Notes: generated by a model not told the origin, from the letters alone. Shown: positions 8,434 through 16,575, counted from the first letter of the stretch. The stretch is DNA of 38,872 nucleotides from an uncultured Saprospiraceae bacterium (GCA_937944095.1 CALEAC010000210.1:1-38872); one strand, 5' to 3'. A program made the numbers and translations.

Positions 8434-8520
8434 ATGAATGTATTCTTAGGTGTCGTAGCAATTTTTGCAGTTGCCGTATTAGCGATGTACTTTATGCACA
8501 AGAAAAACGCAGAGGCTTAG
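8434..8520 (+). CDS. 28-residue single-span membrane mini-protein
   Basis: The frame ATG AAT GTA TTC ... GCT TAG encodes MNVFLGVVAIFAVAVLAM followed by YFMHKKNAEA, 28 residues in all. Residues 3-20 form one strongly hydrophobic helix, and the tail HKKNAEA is basic, so the C-terminus should face the cytoplasm. The start codon follows the AT-rich stretch CAATTAATT, typical of translation starts in this phylum. A strong intrinsic terminator follows at 8566-8606. It does not overlap any other gene and is separated from gpmI by 132 bases. I do not recognise a family. The hydrophobic composition plus the dedicated terminator argue that it is real, but coding is not proven. Confidence 0.55.
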   Translation: MNVFLGVVAIFAVAVLAMYFMHKKNAEA

Positions 8521-8565
8521 AGCGCCGTAATGGACTAAGCCCTTTCTTAGACTAGAGTACTCATG

Positions 8566-8606
8566 TAGTTGAGTTTAATTATTGATTAAGCTCAACTATT
8601 TTTTTT
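8566..8606 (+). terminator. Intrinsic terminator after the membrane mini-gene
   Basis: TAGTTGAGTTTAAT (8566-8579) pairs with ATTAAGCTCAACTA (8585-8598) over 14 base pairs with a single G-U wobble and a five-base loop. Eight T residues (8599-8606) follow. This is a textbook rightward Rho-independent terminator. Confidence 0.85.
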
Positions 8607-8885
8607 CTTATAAAATAAACATGTCGTCGAAATTATGGCGCCGAGATTTTTTATCTTTAGCGGTAACCTTTTTGACCATTAGCAAATTAATGATTTGAAG
8701 GCAGAGAATTAACGAATCAGCGCCTTGCATAAGACTTTGAAACACACATTTTGAAAATCGGCTAAGGAGGCGAAGTAGCTTTGTCTCCGAAGCTGTTTTT
8801 TTATCAAGATTTATATCGGTAGGGGAAGGATCCTGTCTGTTTGGAATCAACCAAGAAGGAGCAGACAGCCCTTCCTCTTTTTTTT
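8607..8885 (+). ncRNA. Candidate small RNA or structured leader between two terminators
   Basis: About 280 bases with no convincing protein gene lie between the terminator at 8566-8606 and a second strong rightward terminator at 8823-8885. The stretch contains a compact hairpin (GGAGGCGAAG 8766-8775 with CTTTGTCTCC 8779-8788, two wobbles) and AGCTT/AAGCT followed by GTTTTTTT near 8802. Two consecutive terminators imply that something starts transcription between them: an independent small RNA, or the leader of the helicase gene with an attenuator. I see no match to tmRNA, RNase P RNA or the SRP RNA core. No clear promoter was found, so the 5' end is arbitrary. Confidence 0.35.
8823..8885 (+). 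terminator. Strong intrinsic terminator or attenuator upstream of the helicase gene
   Basis: GGGAAGG (8823-8829) pairs with CCCTTCC (8869-8875). After a three-base bulge, CTGTCTG (8833-8839) pairs with CAGACAG (8862-8868). Inside the loop TTGG/CCAA (8841-8844/8851-8854) can close a further small stem. T8 follows at 8878-8885. The orientation is rightward. It ends only 28 bases before the helicase start codon. Confidence 0.75.
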
Positions 8886-8913
8886 GCCCATAGATATCAT
8901 ACCTTAGTCCTGG

Positions 8914-10827
8914 ATGAATGATATTCCAGACACGAGGATACAGCGACTGATACTTGCAATCGAGCAAGAGAGAAAAGCAGAAGAAGCCCATTATGAGACG
9001 CTCACTGCGAATAAGACAGTAGCAGAAAAAGTAGATGCCGGAATCGCTTGGTATCCGTTATTCTTGACTAAGAATAACTATACCGTAGGCGGCTACATCG
9101 AATTGAGCTACGAACGCACAAAGCACCTAGAGACACCTCATAAGCTACGATCGGGAAAAGGCTGTATTATCCAGGTCTATGAGTCTGCCGATGGGCCTAT
9201 CAGGATTCGAGCACGTATTTCTTTTCTTAGAAAAAATAAAATTTGTGTCATTATATCCGAAGCTCAATTAGCTAAAGTAGATATAAGTGACCTCGGCCAT
9301 AAAGTTGCAATCGAACTCGTCAATGATGATCGACCCTATAAGATCATGACTCAGGCCATGAATAATGTTCAGAAATCGACAGAACCACAACTAATGGACC
9401 TTAGGAAAGGGGTGGAACAAAAACTCAAGTTAAGTGGTGGTATAACGGGCGAAAGCTATGAACTGCCCATGCTAAACGAGAGCCAAAATAAAGCACTGAC
9501 TGGCGTCTCAGCTGCGCCATATATGGGCATCATACATGGTCCACCTGGGACAGGAAAGACTACAACACTTGTCGCTCTCGTCAAGCAACTTCTAAAGAAG
9601 GAAAAGAAAATATTGGTTTGTGCACCCAGTAATAATGCGGTAGACTTATTAGCTAGCAGCATAGATGACGCAGGGATTCCCGTCGTTAGGGTCGGAAATA
9701 TTACACGTATTGCTGATGGTCTTAAGCACCTCACCCTCGCCGAAAAGGCACGAACAGATGGAGAATGGCAGCATATAAAGAAAGTCAGAATCGAGGCTAG
9801 TAATGCTAGAAAGTTAGCTGAAAAATTCAAGCGTAACTTTGGAGCCAAAGAAAGGAGTGACCGCAAGCACTACTATAAAGAGGCAAGAGAACTGAGACAA
9901 TGGGCAGATGATCTAGAAGAAAAACTTGTTCTCAGAATTATACAGGAATCAAAAGTTATATGCACGACCCTAATCAGTGCAAGCAATTATGAGATAAGCC
10001 ATCTTAAGTTTCACACACTGATTATAGATGAGGCATCCCAAGCTCTAGAGCCGGAATGTTGGAATGCGATGCTCAAGGCACAAAGAGTCATCCTAGCAGG
10101 TGATCACCTGCAATTGGCACCTACCGTAAAATCTTCTGAAGCTGTAAAACTTGGATTATCAGAGACACTGCTGACAAGGATGACAGGTGTGATAGAACAT
10201 AGTTTTTTACTGAGAACACAGTACCGCATGAATGAAGAGATATTAGCCTTCCCTAATGCTAGATTCTATGGTGGGAAACTAGAGTCTGATGACAATATTG
10301 CTAAGAGAACCTTGCCAGATGACACAAATCCTCTTGTCTTCATAGACACAAGTGGTTGTGGCTTCGAGGAAAGCTTTAATCCTAAGACGGCTAGTCGATA
10401 TAATGAAGGCGAATACTTTATTATGCGTGAGCATATCATACAACAAAAGGATAAGTACTTAGGCCATCGCATAGGTATTATTAGTCCGTACTCAGAGCAG
10501 GTTCGGTTTCTTAAGGATCAGATCGAGAATGAACAAGCTATGGCAGATCTAGATATAGCTATAGGTAGTATAGATGGTTTCCAAGGACAAGAAAGAGATA
10601 TTATATATATCAGTCTAGTTAGGTCTAATGCCCAAAGCGAAATCGGTTTCCTAGCAGACCCTCGGAGGCTTAATGTCGCTATGACACGTGCAAAGATGAA
10701 GCTGGTTATTATTGGTGACCTCAGCACCTTAGCTAAGGCGGAATTATTCGATGCACTTGCTGATCATGTCCAGGATAACGATAGTTACGAATCAGCCTGG
10801 GCCTATATGGATCTAGAAGGTACATAA
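8914..10827 (+). CDS. UPF1/IGHMBP2-like superfamily 1 DNA/RNA helicase
   Basis: ATP-dependent nucleic-acid helicase, 637 residues. All SF1B motifs are visible: Walker A GPPGTGKTT (209-217), Ia CAPSNNAVD, II IIDEASQALEP (about 370-380), III GDHLQLAPTV, IV TQYRMNEEI, V GSIDGFQGQERDIIYISLVRSN-like segment, and VI RRLNVAMTRAK. The N-terminal 200 residues contain the beta-barrel insertion region found in IGHMBP2-type proteins (GIAWYPLFLTKNNYTVGGYIEL), then a charged helical stalk at about 280-350. The physiological substrate of bacterial members is not established. The ATG at 8914 gives the usual family N-terminus. TACCTTAG, one base off the -7 consensus, lies at 8900-8907. A bidirectional terminator follows. 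Confidence 0.9.
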   Translation: MNDIPDTRIQRLILAIEQERKAEEAHYETLTANKTVAEKVDAGIAWYPLFLTKNNYTVGGYIELSYERTKHLETPHKLRSGKGCIIQVYESADGPIRIRARISFLRKNKICVIISEAQLAKVDISDLGHKVAIELVNDDRPYKIMTQAMNNVQKSTEPQLMDLRKGVEQKLKLSGGITGESYELPMLNESQNKALTGVSAAPYMGIIHGPPGTGKTTTLVALVKQLLKKEKKILVCAPSNNAVDLLASSIDDAGIPVVRVGNITRIADGLKHLTLAEKARTDGEWQHIKKVRIEASNARKLAEKFKRNFGAKERSDRKHYYKEARELRQWADDLEEKLVLRIIQESKVICTTLISASNYEISHLKFHTLIIDEASQALEPECWNAMLKAQRVILAGDHLQLAPTVKSSEAVKLGLSETLLTRMTGVIEHSFLLRTQYRMNEEILAFPNARFYGGKLESDDNIAKRTLPDDTNPLVFIDTSGCGFEESFNPKTASRYNEGEYFIMREHIIQQKDKYLGHRIGIISPYSEQVRFLKDQIENEQAMADLDIAIGSIDGFQGQERDIIYISLVRSNAQSEIGFLADPRRLNVAMTRAKMKLVIIGDLSTLAKAELFDALADHVQDNDSYESAWAYMDLEGT

Positions 10828-10830
10828 AGA

Positions 10831-10870
10831 AAAACAGCCCCTGCTGAGACAGGAGCTGTTTTTCTTTTTT
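10831..10870. terminator. Bidirectional intrinsic terminator between convergent genes
   Basis: AACAGCCCCTG (10833-10843) pairs with CAGGAGCTGTT (10850-10860) with one mismatch and a six-base loop. The T-rich run TTTTTCTTTTTT follows on the plus strand and a T-rich run (from AAAGAAAAA) on the minus strand. It lies just after the helicase stop and 38 bases from the end of the opposing gene. Confidence 0.8.
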
Positions 10871-10907
10871 AAACTGATAGAAATAATACGTGAGAACGTA
10901 ACTTATA

Positions 10908-11267
10908 TTAACTGATAGAAACTGTCGTAAAGTGCACTTGAGTATTGTTCTTTAGAACAAAACCTAACTTGTAATTACCTTTTTCTAGAAAGTCTTGGCT
11001 TATAACCATCTGGTTAGATAAGACTGGTAATTGGTATAACATCTTTCCTACAGAATTAAAAATCTGTAGGACAGTAATTTCCTCTGTTGTGGTTAGGCTC
11101 AAGGCGTTATTGGTATTATCGAACGTCACAGAATGGAATAGATCCATCGTTGCACAAGCTTGCATTTCGATATTATCTGATATGATAATTGACTCAGGCG
11201 TTGTAGAACCAAAACTAGTGCTTAAGACTCCGAAGAAGAAAATTGAAATGTAGAGTAAAGTTTTCAT
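10908..11267 (-). CDS. Small exported protein consisting mostly of a T9SS-like sorting domain
   Basis: A 119-residue protein: signal peptide (MKTLLYISIFFFGVLSTSFG), a linker of about 25 residues with Cys37, then an 80-residue segment. That segment has the pattern of a type IX secretion C-terminal domain: ITVLQIFNSVGKMLYQLPV, MVISQDFLEKGNYKLGFVL, HFTTVSIS. In normal T9SS cargo that domain follows a large functional region; here there is none. It could be a decayed cargo gene, a small surface-attached peptide, or a DUF3244-like small exported protein. On the minus strand, TGCCTTTG, one mismatch from the -7 consensus, occurs upstream. Function unknown. Confidence 0.65.
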   Translation of the reverse strand: MKTLLYISIFFFGVLSTSFGSTTPESIIISDNIEMQACATMDLFHSVTFDNTNNALSLTTTEEITVLQIFNSVGKMLYQLPVLSNQMVISQDFLEKGNYKLGFVLKNNTQVHFTTVSIS

Positions 11268-11413
11268 TGGTTAGCGTTTGGTAATAAGACAGAGAAACAG
11301 CTCCATCAACTTAGATTCATCCACTACAACCATCCTACGAGATATTACAAAGGCACTACAAGGGCCAAAACGAGGCTCTTTAGTGTCGTGTACCTTGCAG
11401 ATATGAGCTGGGT

Positions 11414-12463
11414 TTAAAAAAAACGAGTGACCAATTTATCACAGTACCGTACAAGGTTGGAGATATTCCTGCTAACTATATCCTTAGGATAATCTTCTAC
11501 ACCTGGGAAACCCAATCTGACCGTCTTGCCTTCATGAGGGATATAAGCTGTACCAAAGAGATAATCCCATAGCGCTAAGGTCAATCCAAAATTGACACCA
11601 AATCTTCTTTCCTCAGGGATTTCATAAGCATGATGCCAGATATGCATCTCTGGACTATTAAATAGGCGCGGCATGATAGGACCTAGTATTAGGGCCCCGA
11701 GGATAAGTGAGCTGATTATAATTAATAGTTGGGTTGTTAGATCTGCATTGACTATGAGATTGGTCTCTAATAGGTTATAAGCTAAGACGATGCCTATCAG
11801 TAAGCCTATGAGGCCACCTGTTATCTTTCTATCTATGGTAAGGTTAGAGTGATTGTAATGTCCCCAGGCTAGGGTGAATATATGGATTACAAAGAAATCG
11901 TAGAGACCTATACCCATAAGAGCCAGGGGTAAGTATTCTAGACTTCTATAGACGACATTCTCCATCCAGTGATACCTTAGATGGGCTGCAAACCCCATTT
12001 CTTCGACAGAGTGATGGACCTTATGGAATTCCCATAAGAACTCAATTCTGTGTAAGAGACGGTGTATCCACCACTGAACAAAATCCCGGACTAAGAACCC
12101 AACTACTAGGACTAACCAATAAGGACTGTGATTAAGCGGATTAGATTTCTGCAAATCAAAGCCGCTAAGCTGGATAACAATATCATTGAATAGATTGACA
12201 ACGACAGCTGAGGCGGCATTATATATAATCAATGAGAAAAGGAAAAAATTAAAAAACATATAGAAAGTATCCAGCCAGAAATCCTTTCTGAATAGCTTTT
12301 GGTCTTTTCGCCACGGTGTTATTAGCTCTAATAGAAGGAAAAATAATGATACAGCTATGAGCCAATAGAAATAGGAATTCCAAGTCGGATTAGTGATCTC
12401 ATTCTTGAGATATTGTGCATAACCTGAATAGCCCTCTACGAATATGTCCCAATACTTATTCAT
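11414..12463 (-). CDS. Sterol desaturase / fatty acid hydroxylase family membrane protein
   Basis: Integral membrane di-iron enzyme of the fatty acid hydroxylase superfamily, 349 residues with several hydrophobic spans (about 30-50, 65-85, 110-128, 215-260). The eight-histidine motif is intact: HRLLH (134-138), HKVHH (147-151), HYNHSN near 205 and HIWHHA near 275. The substrate is not deducible; relatives hydroxylate or desaturate sterols, carotenoids, sphingolipids or alkylglycerol ethers. Its ATG overlaps the end of the upstream FadL-like gene by eight bases, so they are co-translated. The coding end runs into T8 (FF-stop), but I see only a weak stem before it. Confidence 0.9.
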   Translation of the reverse strand: MNKYWDIFVEGYSGYAQYLKNEITNPTWNSYFYWLIAVSLFFLLLELITPWRKDQKLFRKDFWLDTFYMFFNFFLFSLIIYNAASAVVVNLFNDIVIQLSGFDLQKSNPLNHSPYWLVLVVGFLVRDFVQWWIHRLLHRIEFLWEFHKVHHSVEEMGFAAHLRYHWMENVVYRSLEYLPLALMGIGLYDFFVIHIFTLAWGHYNHSNLTIDRKITGGLIGLLIGIVLAYNLLETNLIVNADLTTQLLIIISSLILGALILGPIMPRLFNSPEMHIWHHAYEIPEERRFGVNFGLTLALWDYLFGTAYIPHEGKTVRLGFPGVEDYPKDIVSRNISNLVRYCDKLVTRFF

Positions 12464-13874
12464 TTCTATTACGCTGAAAACCTGAAAAAATAAAATCGTA
12501 AGTCATAAAGAGCATGAAGGAAAAGAATTGACTATCTACATTCTCCTTGCCACTGAAGGTAAATAAATTTTCTTGGGTCAAATTAGATAAGTCAGCTAAC
12601 TGTCTGCCCCCACCGCTAGATCCATACCCTATGTCAATACCCACAGACAGTACATTTTTAGAGCCAGTCAGTGTACTTCCTCCTGATAGGTGATATATAT
12701 TGCCTACTGTTCCTAGGTATTCGAGATTCTGATTAATGATGAGCGTATTAGATTGGTCGTAGTCTGTTCTGAATCCGGCATATATTGTCGCCTTGTCAGA
12801 AGTACGATGTTGTAGTCCGACTGACATATTAGTGACTGCTTTGTTTTCTGTAGAGAGTGCGACTGTGATTGGTTCTTCATCACTTATTAGACCATCGAAG
12901 CTATTATCTATATCATTGATTAATTCATAGACAGGTACTCTATTGAAGTACTCCACGGCTAAAGAAAACTGTGACTTGTTGACCTTGATATCCAACCCAA
13001 CACCGACAGAGGAGGGAGACCTAAAATCAAGTAATTCTGTTTCTTTTCTGTTAGACGTTGAACTATATTCTTCCTTGATATTATTGACTCGGTGGTCTTC
13101 GGTGGCGTAGCGAGCATCTTTTCTAATTAGCCCATACACTGGACTTGTATACGTGAGTCCTGCATTAAAGGTACTATCCTGATATGAAAAACCAACTTTA
13201 GTAATAAATCCACTCTGAACGTTAAGTGAGTAATTAAATTCATTGCGCCATGAGAATTCTACTGCAGTAGGTATGTCTGTTTGTAGAATCTCTTTTTTGA
13301 CATTCAGCTCTAAGTTCTGGCTATGCCATACAGAAAACTGTGATAGGCCTATTCCGAAGTTAGGTGAGATATTATATGCTAGACCCAATGCTAACCATTC
13401 TTCAGATATTTTTCTTCTGAAATCTAAATCAGCTCTGAACAGTCTATCACTATTGACACGATTGACAACCCTGCTATCGATATCTATATCTGTCTTGTAT
13501 CTTTCGAATAGAGCAGCGCCTGCTATAATCTTATCGGTACGAAATGGCTTGAATCTGGCGCCGATAAATCCTGGAGAAAACCCGAGACCTCTGTCCGTGA
13601 TATTATTGTCGTCACCGATTATGTTTTCTATGTGGAGCTGACTATAAGTCGGACTGAGGAAAGAGAAGGCAAAACCCAAGTTGTCATCGATGCCGATTGC
13701 CCCGGGGTTGTAGAATATAGAGGTTTCACCACTTGGGGAGGCAATGACAGCACCGTTAAGCAACAGACCTTTGGCACCATATTGATGACTCCAATAGTGT
13801 GCGTCTACTTGTGCAGACAGCGAATAAATATTGCCACATAGAATTATTGAAAATAGAAGCTGTCTCATTGCCAT
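12456..13874 (-). CDS. FadL/OMPP1-like outer-membrane transport protein
   Basis: Predicted outer-membrane beta-barrel of the FadL (long-chain fatty acid and aromatic hydrocarbon uptake) type, about 472 residues. The open frame extends to a TTG at 13910, but the ATG at 13874 gives MAMRQLLFSIILCGNIYSLSAQ, a proper signal peptide. The N-terminal region carries the FadL-like hatch pattern GAVIASPSGETSIFYNPGAIG. The remainder alternates polar and aromatic residues, consistent with barrel strands, ending in SFMLFMTYDFIFSGF. It sits between a DUF2490 protein and a fatty acid hydroxylase, overlapping the latter by eight bases, which fits uptake of a hydrophobic substrate. FadL membership is based on pattern only. 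Confidence 0.75.
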   Translation of the reverse strand: MAMRQLLFSIILCGNIYSLSAQVDAHYWSHQYGAKGLLLNGAVIASPSGETSIFYNPGAIGIDDNLGFAFSFLSPTYSQLHIENIIGDDNNITDRGLGFSPGFIGARFKPFRTDKIIAGAALFERYKTDIDIDSRVVNRVNSDRLFRADLDFRRKISEEWLALGLAYNISPNFGIGLSQFSVWHSQNLELNVKKEILQTDIPTAVEFSWRNEFNYSLNVQSGFITKVGFSYQDSTFNAGLTYTSPVYGLIRKDARYATEDHRVNNIKEEYSSTSNRKETELLDFRSPSSVGVGLDIKVNKSQFSLAVEYFNRVPVYELINDIDNSFDGLISDEEPITVALSTENKAVTNMSVGLQHRTSDKATIYAGFRTDYDQSNTLIINQNLEYLGTVGNIYHLSGGSTLTGSKNVLSVGIDIGYGSSGGGRQLADLSNLTQENLFTFSGKENVDSQFFSFMLFMTYDFIFSGFQRNRNE

Positions 13875-13925
13875 AATCTCAGGTTCAAGATAAGGATAAC
13901 CAGAAATCAATGCACAAAAAAAGTG

Positions 13926-14579
13926 CTAAGGGGCGACAGAAGTTGTCTTATAACTGATGTTGTGGACTAGATTCAAGATGATAAAGTAGGTGCTAAAGAT
14001 TGGGAAGTCATTATAGCCGGCTTGTCTCCATATCTGAGCATTGAGCTTCCACGAGTCTCGTAAGGGTATATCAGCCCCTATATTATACCTCATACCAGAA
14101 AGCTGTCTGTCAGCTGCGCCATAAAAGAAGTCTAGCAAGAAAAATGGTTTAAGTTTTTTGAGACCTCTATACTTGATCATAGGCTGAAATCTGACGAAGT
14201 CTCTGACTTGGAGACCTAGATCTACACCAAGGTGGTAACGTAATCTATACGAACTCTGCCAATCATCACTAATCTCAGTCCAGTGAAGTAAATCGAAAAA
14301 CAGAAACTCGAAATCTTGTCCTTCTGGTACAAAGAAGTGTCTTTCCAGTAACTGGAATGACCAAGTACTTGCAAATTTATAGTCAAGAGCGAAGTCTATA
14401 GAGGTATTGTCATATTCTGATAGATTAGAATTCAGACGAAGTATAGGTATTAGTTTTATAGTTAGCTTATCATTGGCTTTGTAGTTCAATTGGACAGAAG
14501 TCCATGAACCTATGTCCACCTGACTGGAACCGATAATGGGGATAGTAAGTAAGGCCAAGAAAAAAAGTATAAATTTCAT
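13926..14579 (-). CDS. DUF2490 family outer-membrane protein
   Basis: A 217-residue exported protein: signal peptide MKFILFFLALLTIPIIGSSQ, then a DUF2490-type barrel starting VDIGSWTSVQLNYKANDKLTI. It has amphipathic strands rich in aromatic residues (SFQLLERHFFV, RLRYHLGVDLG, FRFQPMIKYRGLKK) and a short aromatic-rich end. The function of the family is unknown; members are predicted small outer-membrane barrels. It starts 12 bases after the glutaryl-CoA dehydrogenase stop and ends about 50 bases before the FadL-like gene, so it belongs to the same leftward operon. Confidence 0.8.
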   Translation of the reverse strand: MKFILFFLALLTIPIIGSSQVDIGSWTSVQLNYKANDKLTIKLIPILRLNSNLSEYDNTSIDFALDYKFASTWSFQLLERHFFVPEGQDFEFLFFDLLHWTEISDDWQSSYRLRYHLGVDLGLQVRDFVRFQPMIKYRGLKKLKPFFLLDFFYGAADRQLSGMRYNIGADIPLRDSWKLNAQIWRQAGYNDFPIFSTYFIILNLVHNISYKTTSVAP

Positions 14580-14591
14580 TCTTGTTAATCT

Positions 14592-15797
14592 TTATTTGAA
14601 AGCATTCAACCCAGTGACTTCCATCCCTGTAATAAGTAGGTGTATATCATGCGTGCCCTCATAAGTCAAGACTGTTTCCAGATTCATCATATGTCTCATA
14701 ATGGGGTACTCATTAGTGATGCCCATTCCACCATGTATTTGTCGGGCTTCTCTTGCAATGACTAAGGCCATATGGACATTATTTCTTTTGGCCATAGAAA
14801 TCTGTGCAGGTGTGGCTTTACCTTCATTCGCTAGGCTCCCAAGACGCCATGCAAGTAATTGGGCTTTAGTGATTTCGGTAATCATTTCAGCCAGTTTCTT
14901 TTGTGTCAGCTGGAATTGTGCTATTGGCTTGTCGAACTGTATTCTTTCCATACTATAACGCAAAGCTGAATCATAACAATCGAGTGCGGCACCTATAGCA
15001 CCCCAGGCGATACCATATCTGGCTTTGGAAAGACAAGAAAGCGGCCCTTTCAGTCCAGCGACCTCTGGTAGAATGTTCGACTTAGGGACACGGCAGTCCT
15101 CGAAGATCAGTTCGCCAGTAATACTAGCTCTAAGAGATAGTTTGCCATGGATTTCTGGTGCTGAGAAGCCAGGTGTGTCACAGTCTACGATAACCCCTTT
15201 TATAACCCCTTCTGGGTTTTTAGCCCATACAACAGCGACATCGGCGACTGGCGAATTAGTGATCCACATCTTCGCACCATTCAGGATGATATGGTCGCCA
15301 TCTTCTATGTATGAAGTGGTCATACCACTAGGATTGGACCCGTGATCTGGTTCAGTGAGGCCAAAACAGCCTATGTACTCACCACGACCTAGTTTAGGAA
15401 GATACTTTTGTTTTTGTTCTTCTGATCCGAATCGATAGATAGGATACATGACTAATGAGCCCTGGACAGAGGCCATACTTCTGATGCCAGAATCACCTCT
15501 CTCTAACTCTTGCATGATAATGCCATAGGCGATTTCATCCATCCCGCCGCCGCCATATTCTACAGGAAGACTAGGGCCATATGCACCGATATCAGCGAGA
15601 CCTTTGAATAAGTGTTTTGGGCATTGAGCCCTTTCCGAATAATCCTCGATTATCGGTGTGACTTCTTTTTTGACCCAATCTCTAACAGCTGATCTAGCTA
15701 ATAGGTGGTCTTCTGATAGTAATCCATCCACAGCATAGTGGTCGTGGTGTTGGTATTTATCAGTCTTTACGCTTTTTACAGAGCCATTCTCATGCAT
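14592..15797 (-). CDS. gcdH: Glutaryl-CoA dehydrogenase (acyl-CoA dehydrogenase family)
   Basis: Flavin-dependent oxidative decarboxylation of glutaryl-CoA to crotonyl-CoA in lysine, hydroxylysine and tryptophan breakdown. The sequence tracks human GCDH closely: SGIRSMASVQGSLVMYPI with the substrate-binding Arg (106 here), GCFGLTEPDHGSNPSGM, WITNSPVADVAVVWA, SKARYGIAWGAIGA, and MNLETVLTYEGTHDIH with the catalytic Glu (380). The frame is open to an ATG at 15839, but a perfect -7 promoter element (15818-15825) lies between the two ATGs. I therefore choose 15797, which gives 401 residues and a family-like N-terminus. It is the first gene of an operon with DUF2490, FadL-like and sterol-desaturase genes. 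Other short-chain acyl-CoA substrates cannot be excluded. Confidence 0.87.
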   Translation of the reverse strand: MHENGSVKSVKTDKYQHHDHYAVDGLLSEDHLLARSAVRDWVKKEVTPIIEDYSERAQCPKHLFKGLADIGAYGPSLPVEYGGGGMDEIAYGIIMQELERGDSGIRSMASVQGSLVMYPIYRFGSEEQKQKYLPKLGRGEYIGCFGLTEPDHGSNPSGMTTSYIEDGDHIILNGAKMWITNSPVADVAVVWAKNPEGVIKGVIVDCDTPGFSAPEIHGKLSLRASITGELIFEDCRVPKSNILPEVAGLKGPLSCLSKARYGIAWGAIGAALDCYDSALRYSMERIQFDKPIAQFQLTQKKLAEMITEITKAQLLAWRLGSLANEGKATPAQISMAKRNNVHMALVIAREARQIHGGMGITNEYPIMRHMMNLETVLTYEGTHDIHLLITGMEVTGLNAFK

Positions 15798-15817
15798 ATC
15801 GTCATATTTATAGAGCG

Positions 15818-15825
15818 CAAAGGTA
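15818..15825 (-). promoter_or_regulatory. -7 promoter element (TACCTTTG) of the gcdH operon
   Basis: On the minus strand TACCTTTG matches TAnnTTTG exactly, 20 bases upstream of the ATG at 15797. No clear -33 TTTG was found. Its position inside the longer possible N-terminus argues against the ATG at 15839. Confidence 0.5.
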
Positions 15826-15912
15826 AACGATGTAGGCATAAAATTTGTCGATGAAAAATATAAAAGAATAATGCTATATGTATTTTGCTGGATTTTTGGG
15901 AAGACTCGGTCT

Positions 15913-16575
15913 ATGGAAGGAAATCAACTTAAAGCATTCATAATAACTATATTACTATTTGGGAGCGTAGCCTACTATTTCGTCGGGTCTCCTGGGTTGC
16001 CAGATTTCTCTTCGTGGAAGTCTAGCTCTAAGAAGGAGAAGACGGTTACAAAAACTAAGAAAAGACCCCCTCGTGATGCTAGACAAGGACAGGTCATAGA
16101 TAGCTACAAAGGCGTCAAAGTATTCTACAATGGCCATCCTGGTAGTGTCGCTGGGAGACATACGACTAAGGATGGCTATAATCTCGGTTTGAAATATCAA
16201 TGTGTAGAATTCGCAAAGCGGTTCTTCTATGAGCGGCATAATCATAAGATGCCAGATAGCTACGGACATGCTAAGGACTTCTTTGATCAGAATCTCCCTG
16301 ACGGCACTTACAACAGCGCTAGAGGCATGAAACAATTCAGAAACGGAAGTAACGTCAGACCTCAGCCAGATGACTTAGTCATTATAGGAGGTACCACCCA
16401 TAATAGTTTCGGGCATCTATTAATTATTACTAATGTAGATTCTGATGGTGTAGATTTCGTCCAACAGAACCCTGGCCCTAATAATCCTAGTCGAGGAAAA
16501 TATCGCCTTAAGAATGTTAAAGGCAAGTGGTATATAGACCAAGAGGCTATATTAGGCTGGCTAAGAATGACCTAA
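15913..16575 (+). CDS. Membrane-anchored CHAP-domain amidase/peptidase
   Basis: Predicted peptidoglycan amidase/endopeptidase or glutathionylspermidine-amidase-like enzyme, about 220 residues. An N-terminal hydrophobic helix (AFIITILLFGSVAYYFV, residues 8-24) acts as signal anchor, followed by a Lys/Ser-rich linker (35-58). The CHAP domain then has catalytic Cys97 in LKYQCVEFAKRFF and His168 in SFGHLLIITNV, with QQNPGPNNPSRG near the C-terminus. The Cys-Val-Glu-Phe context resembles the amidase domain of glutathionylspermidine synthetase more than phage lysins. The frame is open to an ATG at 15871; I prefer 15913 because it places the anchor at the N-terminus. It is divergent from gcdH. Confidence 0.82.
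   Translation: MEGNQLKAFIITILLFGSVAYYFVGSPGLPDFSSWKSSSKKEKTVTKTKKRPPRDARQGQVIDSYKGVKVFYNGHPGSVAGRHTTKDGYNLGLKYQCVEFAKRFFYERHNHKMPDSYGHAKDFFDQNLPDGTYNSARGMKQFRNGSNVRPQPDDLVIIGGTTHNSFGHLLIITNVDSDGVDFVQQNPGPNNPSRGKYRLKNVKGKWYIDQEAILGWLRMT

Noticed and set aside
8823-8885. Possible SRP RNA, because of GGAAGG and AAGGAGCAG strings
   Set aside because: The conserved SRP tetraloop and symmetric internal loop arrangement is not present; the fold is a simple terminator hairpin with a T8 tail.
8608-8991. 127-codon minus-strand open frame overlapping the helicase start
   Set aside because: No recognisable domain. It runs antisense through a strong plus-strand terminator hairpin and into the helicase N-terminus; best explained by chance.
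12456-13910. TTG start at 13910 for the FadL-like gene
   Set aside because: It would put 12 residues before a clean signal peptide that starts at the ATG at 13874.
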